From: Clitopilus passeckerianus
Taxonomy: Eukaryota; Basidiomycota; Agaricomycetes; Agaricales; Entolomataceae
Direction of reading: 5' to 3'
NCBI GenBank assembly: GCA_944990035.1
Contig: CALYLX010000059.1
Location: forward strand, 62,001-126,000
Length of the DNA: 64,000 bases
Shown here: positions 10,757-20,329 of the stretch, one piece after another
How the letters are laid out: each line of letters starts with the position of its first letter
How positions within the stretch are numbered: the stretch's first letter is position 1
Position numbers and translations under genes: made by a program
The notes under the pieces: model-generated
The model's input: only the letters and a program-made list of their open reading frames with translations
Told to the model about the DNA's origin: nothing
Databases searched by the model: none

Positions 10757-11943
10757 TTACTCGTCAACTTCAGGGTTCTCGATACCGAATTCCAAGTCAC
10801 ATCTAAGACTGATAATTCGTAAGGTCATTGTCACAGTTCTCTGTGGCATGGCAACCCACCAAACTGCCCAGTTACGGTGTTCAGGGATAACCCTTGTACA
10901 GTTGGATTTGGTACATTTAGGACAGTCAATGGAGTCCAAATCGTCTGAGGTTTGAGCGGTCTCGCGCATTAAGATTACGCTCAGCTGAAGGGCATCAACA
11001 TTCCCCGCTCCCAGTCTGTCCTCCCAGTTTGTGTGAGTGATTCTAAGGGCGTCTGGATTCTGTTCGGTTATGGCAAATAACCCTGCCACAATTAACCGAT
11101 TAGCGGGTCCTTCAGGGAATTTCAGATATAATGCCTGTAGAAAAATCTAACGTCTCGTGTTTGTTAGTGGTAGAGATCATAAACTGTAGTCGATAATACC
11201 TCGGCGTTCAGGCAAAACTCTATCGGTAAAAACCACTCGACACCGAAGAAATCGCATATGAGAATTGTATGATCGGGTACGCTTGGTCCGACACTTCTGA
11301 ATCCTGCCCTGAGGCTGAAGATACAGTGAATTGTTTGTTCATCCCCAAAAGAATAGAGCCCACAGGAGTGATTCAATTCTCGACTGAGCAGCACTGATCC
11401 TCACACGAAGGTCCTTTGCGGTGGATGCATCAATAGGCGACGCAGAAGCTACAACTTGGCCATCGGGAGATTCCGAGTCAATCCACTCATCCACTAACCC
11501 CTGAATGAGGCGTATGTCTCCGAGAATACAAGGACCCGTTTTATCGGATCGCTTAAATTTTCCATGCTCCTGAGAAAAGCCCTGCAAGACGTAGAGCAAT
11601 GTTATCTCTGACAGATCGACAAGGGTTCCAGCCAAGTCTTGGGCTTCGTTTGACGAACCCGGTGTTGTGTATATTCCCGAAGAAAAAGCGTCCGCGCATG
11701 CCTGAAGACGTTGAGCCGTAGCTATTATAGTTGAGCTCTGGGGCGAAAGAGTTCCACGTCGCTGCCGTGATGTGCGATGGCCATCTGTGCACGTTTCAAT
11801 CTTGATAATCGAGTCAGTGATTGTGGATGATTAGTACCTGCATTGCTGGTGTTCCAGGTCAGAGTAACAAAGCTCTGAATAGTAGATACGTAGTCGCCAC
11901 CGACTTGGTAGGAGTTACTCGCGTTTGTGACAGACACTGTCAT
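10757..11943 (-). CDS. ULD ubiquitin-like domain protein with zinc knuckle
   Basis: Function unknown; ULD domains occur alone or as N-terminal adaptors in basidiomycete signalling and NLR-like proteins. Five exons (11943-11838, 11784-11364, 11314-11200, 11134-10860, 10808-10757) join in frame to about 322 residues. The N-terminal half is helical and low in motifs (LVDLSEITLLYVLQGF, an amphipathic helix). The C-terminal part is the ULD: TILICDFFGVEWFLPIEFCL, ALYLKFPEGPANRLIV, DALQLSVILM, then the Cys pairs CPKC ... CLRC after NWAV, the same arrangement as in the ULD-MIT gene at 1841-3492. Every splice restores the expected motif. Start is the first ATG of the frame and could be further upstream. 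Confidence 0.65.
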
Positions 11944-12103
11944 GTTTCAGCGAGCGGTAAGGGACCAAAGAGTGGACAGGGACTCGACGCAAGAAAATCA
12001 ATCAAGAGCAAAATACCAAAAATATACTGTTCTTCGGCTTTGCGTTGATCCGCTTCACCACTTATGTCATATTCTTATACGTTCTTAACTATATATATAT
12101 ATA

Positions 12104-13546
12104 CCCACCGGAAGTTGGAGTTTTGAGTACGACCAAAGAATGTACCGAAACCGGCAGTTTAGGTACACGTTTCAATATACATAACACACCGGAAAGTTGA
12201 AGTTTTCGGTACGACCTAAATATGAACCTAAACTGGTACTTTAGGTACACTCTTAGATGAACCCGAAATACTGCTTTAAACTGTAAATTTCGGCCGACCT
12301 TGAAGTTGCGCTGAAATGTACTATTTAGAGGTTTGTTCTGGTGTCAGTATTGTGCCTACCCAAGCTTGGGGTTTAAGCTGACCGAGAACGTGTCCCGAAT
12401 CAGTTGACTTCGTGAGCAATCTCAGCTTTGCACAAACTACTATTTCCGGGACCACCAATTTGGCCTCTTTTAGTACAGATTTCGGTGCTAATCAAAGCCC
12501 TCCCTAAATGGGAGGTATCGAGTACAATAGAACACCTCCCTAAATGGGCGGTTTCGTGAGGAATTTGAGAACAATTGAAACTGGGGAGTTTGGTGGTCCC
12601 TAAACTAGTACCAAAACCGGAAGTATAGATAGAAATGAAAGAACAATTGAAACGGCACGTTGAGGAACGCATTAATACTTGTACTAAATATGGGCTGAAA
12701 CCCAACGTTTAAGGAGAACCGGAATAAAGCGGCGGATGATCGTACGCTCGTTGGAGGAGGAGTGTACACTCACCGTACGCCCAGCGTCGGCGAGATGTCC
12801 CTTCATTCTGAGAGCGACTTACAGGGTAATCTTTCCCTCTTGATGGTTCTGCAGGACGCCTGGGATCATAGAAGTCTGGAGGAGGTCTTCCAACCTAGAA
12901 AAATACAGGAGTATATGCTTTAAAACAGGCGACAACACGACCGACGCTGGGCGTACCATGAGCGTACACTCCTCCTCCGATGAGCGTACGATCATCCGCC
13001 ACTTTATTTTGATTACACCGAAATGTCAGGTTTCGGTCCATATTCTAGACAAGTATTAATGGCTTCCTAAACTTGCAGTTTCAATTGCTCTTTCATTTCC
13101 AGCAATACTTCCGGTTTTGGCTGCAGTTTAGGGGCTAACGAATTCTTGACTTTCAATTGTTCTTGAATTCCCGACAAAACCGCCTAGTTCAGGAGGGGTT
13201 CTATTGTCCTCGATACTTCCCGTTTAGGTAGGTGTTCGATTGGGTGCGAAATGTATACCGAAATAGGCCAATTCAGTGGTCCCAGAAGCAGTAGTTTCTG
13301 CAAGGCTGAGATTGCTCGCGAAGTCGACTGATTCGGGACACATTCTCGGTTGGCTTAAACCCCGAGTTTAGACGGACACAATACTGACACCGAAACGAAC
13401 CTCTAAATGGTACATTTCAGTATAACTTCAAGGAACCCTGAAATTCCAAGTTTAAAGCAAATTTTCGGATTCATGTAAGCGTGTACCTAAACTACCGGTT
13501 TAGGTTCAAGCTTAGGTCGTGCCGAAACCTCCAACTTTCCGGTGGG
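12104..13546. repeat. Large fold-back (inverted-repeat) element
   Basis: Two arms of about 690 and 605 bp face each other across a spacer of about 150 bp (12791-12941). Outer ends: CCCACCGGAAGTTGGAG at 12104 and its complement CTCCAACTTTCCGGTGGG ending at 13546. Inner ends: a GATGATCGTACGCTC ... TACGCCCAGCGTCGG run (12736-12790) matched by CCGACGCTGGGCGTA ... GAGCGTACGATCATC (12941-13000). Arms look roughly 75-90% alike by eye. Inside the arms a short unit like GAAACCGGCAGTTTAGGTAC recurs in both directions. No open frame. It resembles a MITE or Foldback transposon; an AT dinucleotide run (12090-12103) abuts the left end. Confidence 0.75.
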
Positions 13547-13551
13547 TAAAA

Positions 13552-14015
13552 TATTCAATTTAACTTGCAATTTCGGTGTATCTTGAAGTTGTGCTAAAAT
13601 TTGTCATTTGGATATCTATTTTGGGTCCCGTTTTATCTGCGACTGAATTAGGGGTTTAATCTGGCCCAGAGTGTCGCCCAAATTAATGAGTTCCGTATGC
13701 AATATGAGAAATGACAGAACATCTGGTTCCAGCGTTCCCAAATCCACACTTTTCAGTAACGAGTTTCGGGTCTAATCAAAGCCCTCCTTAAACGGGAAGT
13801 CTGGAGTACAATAGAACCCCTCCCGAAATAGGCGGTTTCGTGAGGAATCCGAGAACAATTGAAATTGAAGAGGTTATTCCCTGAACTCGTGCCAAAACCG
13901 GAAGAATCGATGAAAATGAAAGAACAATTCAAATGGCACGTTTGGGAGGGCCTTGACACTTGTACGAAATGTGGACCGAAAGCTAACGTTTAAGGAGAAT
14001 CGAAACAAATGGCAG
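13552..14015 (+). repeat. Third half-copy of the fold-back arm
   Basis: Directly repeats about 12262-12735 of the left arm: shared runs include CTAATCAAAGCCCTCC, GAGTACAATAGAAC, GGCGGTTTCGTGAGGAAT and ACGTTTAAGGAGAA. It stops just before the inner palindrome and is followed at once by the ATG of the next gene, so only an arm, without the central part, was duplicated or survived. Confidence 0.7.
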
Positions 14016-14020
14016 CTTAG

Positions 14021-14542
14021 ATGTCCCCGACCAACAAGCCCTCCACATCCAGAACCATGTCACGGTCCTCAGAAGCAACTGCAACTACCAAGATCGCCGG
14101 CGAAGAAGAAGGCTACGCCCTCCCTACAGCTGTGATCAGATCCAAAGCGACATTGTCTTCCACCCGAACCGCATCTTCCACCCACCTATCTAGACCCTCC
14201 AACCCCACATTCCGACACGGGACTCAACTCGCCCGAGTCTACAGCAAGACTGACCATCTCACAGCCGAAGCCGCCGCTCGCGCGGGCAGCTACATGGGAC
14301 TCTACGCCTCTGCCCACCTGCTCGTAGTAGAGGATGAGAAGATGAGAGTGAAGCTCGGTGTGGGTGTATCTACTGGCGGTGGGGTTCAGAATGAGAGTAT
14401 CAAGGTGAGGCTGGGGGGTTGTGGGGTGAGTGTGGGGAAGGAGGTTGGGTTGATGGTTTTTGATAATGAGGTTACTTTTAAGCTCAGGGTGAAGGGGTGT
14501 CGCTGGTGCATCGACGACTCGGGGATTAGTTTAGGTTTATAG
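14021..14542 (+). CDS. Hypothetical protein, Gly/Val-rich C-terminus
   Basis: Unrecognised single-exon frame of 173 residues. The first 75 residues are Ser/Thr-rich and disordered. From about residue 85 comes ARAGSYMGLYASAHLLV, then VKLGVGVSTGGGV and VRLGGCGVSVGKEVGLMVF, an alternating hydrophobic/Gly pattern suggesting a small beta-sheet. From memory, secreted or cytosolic basidiomycete proteins with a similar GCGVxVGxKxGVSVFGxE tail exist, but I cannot name the family. Start at 14021 is only a few bases past the half-copy of the fold-back element, so its promoter must lie within that repeat if it is expressed. Confidence 0.45.
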   Translation: MSPTNKPSTSRTMSRSSEATATTKIAGEEEGYALPTAVIRSKATLSSTRTASSTHLSRPSNPTFRHGTQLARVYSKTDHLTAEAAARAGSYMGLYASAHLLVVEDEKMRVKLGVGVSTGGGVQNESIKVRLGGCGVSVGKEVGLMVFDNEVTFKLRVKGCRWCIDDSGISLGL

Positions 14543-16683
14543 GGTTTGCTTTTTTTTGTATATGTATGTACTGCGATTCCAATTTTATCTGTGTTGGTTT
14601 TGTTCGGTTCTTCTTCCGGTTCTCCTTCCCAGAAAAGCTGATGCGCCGTGCCATGAGCATATTTCATATCGTTCTAGATCTTTGAGAACAAGAGACGTGC
14701 CAAAACCGTGGACTGGCCCTATGAGAGTCTACAAGCAGTCGTGATCGTTCTCCCAGAATCAAAAACCAAAGCAAACGTGCAAATTCCATTATAACCAACC
14801 GTACCTTTTCACCCTCTCAGGACTTTACGATGTCTAACTCCCAATGTATTACAATAGCACAAAAATACAACAACTTTGGGGGTATAGCGATATGGTTACA
14901 CGCCAGTACCCCCAGTTCTAGAGAAGAATGCTGGAGGACGCGCCGCCGGCGATATGTCCACAGACTCCCAACGATCATATATCATATCTCACCCCAACAT
15001 CTCGTACGTCCCACCCACCCTTGCCACATCCACCACCTGCATTCCGACCACATGAATGAAACCTGCAGCTGCTCAGCGAAGGTGCTTGATGCCAAGGAGC
15101 GGAATTCCGGATTACGAGACAACGGCGAGGATACGGATGTTGTAGACGTAAGGGCAAGAATGGTGCCAAGCTCGACCTCCCGACCTTCAGCCTCGTTGTC
15201 GTTGCATCCCATCCAAGGTACTGGCTCGGAATATGTATGGGGTAGGGATGGAGTAGAAGTCGGACAGGTTGGTGAAGGTGAAGACGATTGCCAAAGGTGG
15301 CCAGGACCTCGTTCTCGTCCCGGAGAGAAAGCATCTAGATATCGGGATCCGCAGAGCTAGGCAGCTGGGGCGCCTGAGGCCCAGGGTTCGTCAACAAGCA
15401 ATTCGTTTTCGTCGACCCGCCAGGGTGCGCCTTCATCATCGCCAGCGTCCTATCCCGTCCTATCCCGCCCAGCTCAGCTCTCGGCAGAATTGGGTGCCAT
15501 ACCAAGCTCCTCGTTCGTTCATTCCTTCCCCCATCACCACACCACTATTGCGATTCCCATGAGTTCAACATGAACGAGCCACCCTGATATCTCCGCTGGT
15601 ACACGACTGTAAGCGGGATATGTTGTAGACAGAAAGTACGATGGTGGAAACACGGGAGAGGTTCCATTGGCGGCATTCCCAGTGACATTGATGCCATGAC
15701 GTTTTTCCTAAGAAGACGGTGGATAAGTGGTTGTTGTAATACGGCACAGCATAACCAAGGTGCTGATAGGGTGCAGTAGGTCCTCCCCCGTAAAATACCC
15801 CTTCGCTCCAGGTCGGATTTGTTCCATTCTCGCACCCTCAGCAATATTAGCACCAAACCCCTCCCCAGTCGCCTCTTATAGCCTGGATGCACCCATAGTT
15901 GCTCAGACGAGGTCCTCGACATCGAGGAGCAAGATGTAGGAATTTCAAATTTCGAGGCATGTTGACGACAGCACAGCCAAGCAATGGCATGGAAGACGAG
16001 AATAGGGAGAAATGTATTCTCGACCAAACGTAGAGAGGAGCTAAGCTCGAACTCCCGTTCCTCCGCCTCGCTGCCCACTGGGGGTTGTCGGTTGTCGTCA
16101 CCGTTGGAGTCAGAGTTGGTGACCTCCCATGAACGAGATTGAATATGGATGGGGGTGGGATAGAGTAGGATCTGGGTTTTGCGAAAGGAATGCCAGTGTT
16201 GTTGAAGGTGTGCCTGTACCCAGGAGTTCCGGAGAGGGATGCAGGAGGACAATGCTGATATGCCCATCGACTCCAAATAGCCCTATCTCATCATCGGCCG
16301 CCTCAACCTCAACATCCAATCCACCCTCACCACATCTACCACCTGCCCTCCCTGCAACCGGGTCAGCGAGCTCTCATAGCCTGAACACATCCGTAGCTGC
16401 TCAGACGGAGTCCTCGCTCCTCGACTTCAAGAATCCCGAATTTCGAATTTCGGTTCGGGTTGACGGGGCCAGAGCCACATGCTGGCGTGGAGGACGAGGA
16501 ATGTAAAAGATGCGAAAAGAAAGGATGTATTCTCGACCAAGGAATCCAAGGAGGGAGCAGAGCTTGAAGTCCCAATTCCGTCTTGTCGTTGGCGTTGGCG
16601 GCGGCGGTGATCTCCCATTGACTGTACGACTAGGTATTGACGCGGAAGGTATGAGTGAGATAGGGAGAGTAATCGTATGGGGT

Positions 16684-16714
16684 TGGTGGATGGTGGATGG
16701 TGGATGGTGGATGG
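16684..16714. repeat. Short tandem repeat (GGTGGAT)n
   Basis: About four perfect 7-bp units TGGATGG inside block B, a simple microsatellite. Confidence 0.7.
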
Positions 16715-17531
16715 CCCGTTGCCGAAGGTGGTATGACCTCGTCGATCGGTGTTCGAGAGAGAAAGGAAATTGTGAAATTGTCGTCGCCGTCCGTAGGTCT
16801 GTGTGTGTGCTGCATGACGGCCAGCCGGCCTGGGAGGGGAATAGACGGCGGTAGTCGCTCCAATGGAACGTTCGCGTTAGGCGTGGGGTAGTGAGGTGTA
16901 GCAAGTCCTCGAAACGTCGGATGGTTCCCAATCTTTGACAGTACCCTCGCCAACCTCGGTCCTTCTGCACCAAACTTCCCCAATCTCCCTAAACCTTCCT
17001 CCTCGTTTCTCCACGCCTGGGTCTCCCAACAACAACGTGTCGTGTACATGCGTTCTGCTCTTGACGGGAACCAGAACTGACCGAGTACGTCGTTCTGTAT
17101 TGATTTGATCTAGCAAGTTGGTGGGATTTAAGGTGACGCTCGCGTGGGTGCTCGGCGAGGGCCGACGACAGGGAGGGGCAGGCTAAAGCCAGTGTTGGCG
17201 CCAAAGGTATCGATGATGGCATGGGTGTATGGAATATCCACCTTTTTCAGGCGTTCCGAGTGGGAGTCGGACGCCTCATGGAGCGAGCAAAGCCCAAGCT
17301 CAACTTGCAGGTGTCTAAGTTGGCGCATTGGTTCTCGCAGCATGGGTACGGTGAGGGATTTCTCCGTCAAGTCAACGAACTGCCACCCGTTAGCGAGCGA
17401 GGACCAAGACCAAGGGACCAAAGGTGTAAGACAAAGTAAAACGAAGGCAAGCAGGTACGACAGATACATTCGAGGTTCGGCTGTGTTGATGAGGCTAATG
17501 GGTATTTGTCAAAAATATTGCTTCTCCAAAC

Positions 17532-17554
17532 CACGTGATCAAACGCGTCGCGTC
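17532..17554 (+). promoter_or_regulatory. Recurrent E-box + ACGCGTCGCGT box, copy 2
   Basis: CACGTGATCAA followed by ACGCGTCGCGTC, preceded by TTGCTTCTCCAAAC as in copies 1 and 3. Marks the right edge of block B. Confidence 0.6.
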
Positions 17555-17570
17555 AATAATGGATGACTTC

Positions 17571-18700
17571 CCGCAGCGATTAAACTCAAATCCTAGCCCA
17601 AATCCTTCTCTAAACAGGTCTAAGCGAACAATGCCGGGATGCCGCACAACGTCGCTTGAGGTAGACCCTAAATGTCCCTCGAATTGATGGCAAGTTGGCC
17701 TTGTCTAAATTTTAGTCTGGAGGGAGGGTGCGGACCCCTCCTCCAGACCAAATGTGCGTTTCTAAACCACTTTTTGATGGGATTTCCCTCCATCCCTTGA
17801 TTCCATCGAGATTCTGCCACCATCCCTGGGGAGTGCCCTCCTCATCCTCAACGATGTTCGCCACCCTCCGGGCTGTTTCGGGCACATAAAGTTCTACCCA
17901 GGTTCTATATATTCTATATAAATACATATAAACCACGTACTCACCAGTCCCTGTGGAATACCCCTACACTACGACACGGAACCAGCAAGTATAAGATTTC
18001 GAAGAGAATTGCCAAATTTGTAACGTTCTCCGACAAGGAATTATTGCTCGCACGTCAGGAATTTACGACGATGTGGTCTACGGGAACGACTCCGCTCTAA
18101 ACCCAGATTCTAAGTATTCGGCCCTGTCTCGGCTATCGTTTAGAAAATATATCTAGGTTTCTAAATCCTACGGGAAGTCATCCAATCCTGTTTGGACGAC
18201 AAGCAAAATTCGGTTCTTGTTGAATCGTGCTCGTCGGATCCAATGAGCTCGTCTGAGCAGCTACAGGTACCTTCCAACCCTGCGAGGCGACTGGGCAGGT
18301 CTTGGGGAAGCAAGTGGTGGATGTATACAGGGAGGATGGAAATGATGTCGAGAGGACATATACTGTGGCCAGGAAGCTTCTAAGTTGCCTACCTTAGGTC
18401 AACGTACCGGTAGAAATGGGGTCCAGTGAAACAGAAATCCCGGGGTTCGTTGTCAGGTCCGCCTAGAGTGGCAGTGCCACAAGTTCTTGGATATTCAAAT
18501 TACGCTACGACATATGTGAGCGAATTTCCAGCTTTGTCTGGGCTAATACACTATTTAACGTAGGGCCGTGCTCCGCCGGCAGAGACCTTGACCACCTTGG
18601 ATCAATGGGCAATTGTTCTTTTCTACGATGGCTTGTCGTGAACTCGAGAAGCTGGTTCTTTACTGGCGCCCAATGGTTGCAAAAAAGCCTTGCAAAAGAA
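17571..18700. other. Intergenic, no supported gene
   Basis: About 1.1 kb. A minus-strand frame at 17712-17936 and another at 18505-18996 exist; the latter overlaps the kinase gene in another phase. A fragment at 18235-18300 (GAGCTCGTCTGAGCAGCTAC) resembles the AGCTGCTCAGACGA part of the repeat modules in inverted order. Nothing else recognised. Confidence 0.35.
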
Positions 18701-20057
18701 TTACAGACTCCGAAGAGGCCTTTGGTAAACAAGAGTAATGTAACGACATACACAGCCACAATTATGGTGTTTGGAGTGACCTTGGTGGACAAGGTGAAGA
18801 TCATGTTCTTTCGTGATAAGTTTCTCATGGCGACCCTTACGCAAGATTGACCGAAGCCTTGTATCTGGGAACTCAGCTGTACCTTCCTTCCCACCCCAAT
18901 CGAAATCAAGTAAGAGAAGCCTCTGGTCATGCACAATGAAGTTCGGGAGGCGAAGGCCGCCATGAACGTAGCCATCCGCATGGATCCTTTCAACAATCTG
19001 GTCCATTCGCGTCAGCCAGTCCCCTCCACATTGCGAAAGGAACGGTGAGCTGGTGACATAGCCTGCCGAAGGAAAGTACTCCATCGCAACGCCAATCCAG
19101 CCGCCTGCGAGCTGCTCGAAAGCAAGTAATTTTGGCGCAAAGTCCAGCCCAGCGCAGTGCCAATGAAGCTTTTCCCCATATTTTCGCGTGAATTTCACGA
19201 GAATCCTCTGGGGATCCGGGGGAGACGTATTGGCCACATAGACTAGGCGCCCTTCCACGAGACTTTCCACTATTTGAAACCTGAGTGGCTCCGCCTCTTC
19301 TTTATCGCTATTTGAAACTTGACGCAGTGCCTGGATATTTGGAAAGCGCCTTCGACTCTGAGGGATTGCTGGCGGTGGTGATGCAGTAAACGCAGCCGCA
19401 TCTTGTTTGATGTCATCTAGCAGGATATGGGCCGCGCTAAATGCACTGTCGTTACACGGGAACGAAGGGGTGATAGGAAGGCTTCGGACTTGGGAATCGA
19501 CCATGATCAAGCCATGGAATGAGATCGAGACGCCTGACATGGTTCAGTGAATCGATTTTCCGAAAAGACAAGGCTACCTCACCCCTTATGATGATGCCGA
19601 GACATGGTTGGCGCCATCCACGGGTTACGTTTTCTGCTGAAGCGAGAGCTAGTCGGAGAAAATAACCTGCTAGCTGAGGCTCGGCCATGCTTACCTGACG
19701 CCCGAACCCGACGACAAGCATTGGACCTCCGTGTGCAGCGAGGATATGCCCATCAGAGGTGGAGGAAGATCCGCCTCTCAGGCCGTGCTTGAACGATTGA
19801 ATACCCGGAGGTAAAAGGATTTTGAGTAAGAGGTCCTGTGCGTCGTCTTGCTTGACCTTCTCAAGCTCAATTGGGCACATTCCTTCAACGAGCTCGTCTA
19901 CGTGCGTTTTGAGTTCTGCATCGAATTCCTTTGTTTGCTTTGCTGTGTTGGATTTGTAGGAATTACCTAAATAGTGACGCCAAAAATGGATTTCAACCTT
20001 CACACTTGCAAATGAACGCCCTTGATGTCCAGAAATCAACCACTGTTCGTTTCGCAT
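18701..20057 (-). CDS. Atypical fungal protein kinase-like protein, catalytic Asp changed
   Basis: Two exons, 20057-19583 and 19533-18701, join across a 49-bp intron to 435 residues. The N-terminal half carries an ENVTRGWRQPCLGI motif followed by VSISFHGLIMVDSQVRSLPITP, the accessory domain that precedes the kinase in a large basidiomycete kinase-like family. The C-terminal part has VKFTRKYGE, WIGVAMEYFPSAG, then YVHGGLRLPNFIV and LLLLDFDWGGKEG, a recognisable catalytic loop and DFD metal site, and ITKEHD near the end. In active members the loop reads HGD; here it is HGG, so the catalytic Asp is missing and the protein may be a pseudokinase or a decaying gene. The start at 20057 gives the longest frame. 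The C-terminal end beyond ITKEHD is uncertain. Confidence 0.6.
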
Positions 20058-20329
20058 TGGCCAACTTGAATGATTTTGAATTTATACAAAACAACACCAC
20101 CATGTTCAGAAGTATTAGTGCCAGTAGAGCCAAGCCAAAAATCATGTATTTCTATGGGATTCTCGGTCACAGGAAAGTAGAGTACAATGTATTAGGCTCA
20201 GCAAGCCTATTTGGTATCAATAGAGTAGCTATATTTAGGCGGAAAGCACTAATTATCGTACGTAGATAGGAATTATGATATGTTGTAGTACAAGCTCGTA
20301 ACCTCAGTCCTAGTTGACGAAACCTTTCC

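Larger units (their letters stand above)
14620..17570. repeat. Degenerate dispersed repeat block B
   Basis: Contains several copies of the modules seen in block A: the GGAGTTCCGGAGAGG / TATGCCCATCGACTCC module at about 14920-14970 and 16220-16270, the AGGAATTTCAAATTTCGAGG + GCATGGAAGACGAGAA + TATTCTCGACC module at 15890-16030 and 16395-16545, GGGTGCTCGGCGAGGG at 17147, AAGCTCAACTTGCAGG at 17293, and the terminal box at 17532. The first 100 bp (14620-14720, CTTCCCAGAAAAGCTG ...) recur at 36255-36340. Long minus-strand frames (15545-16276, 16401-16973) are not kept in the other blocks. No transposase or terminal repeat seen. Confidence 0.6.
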
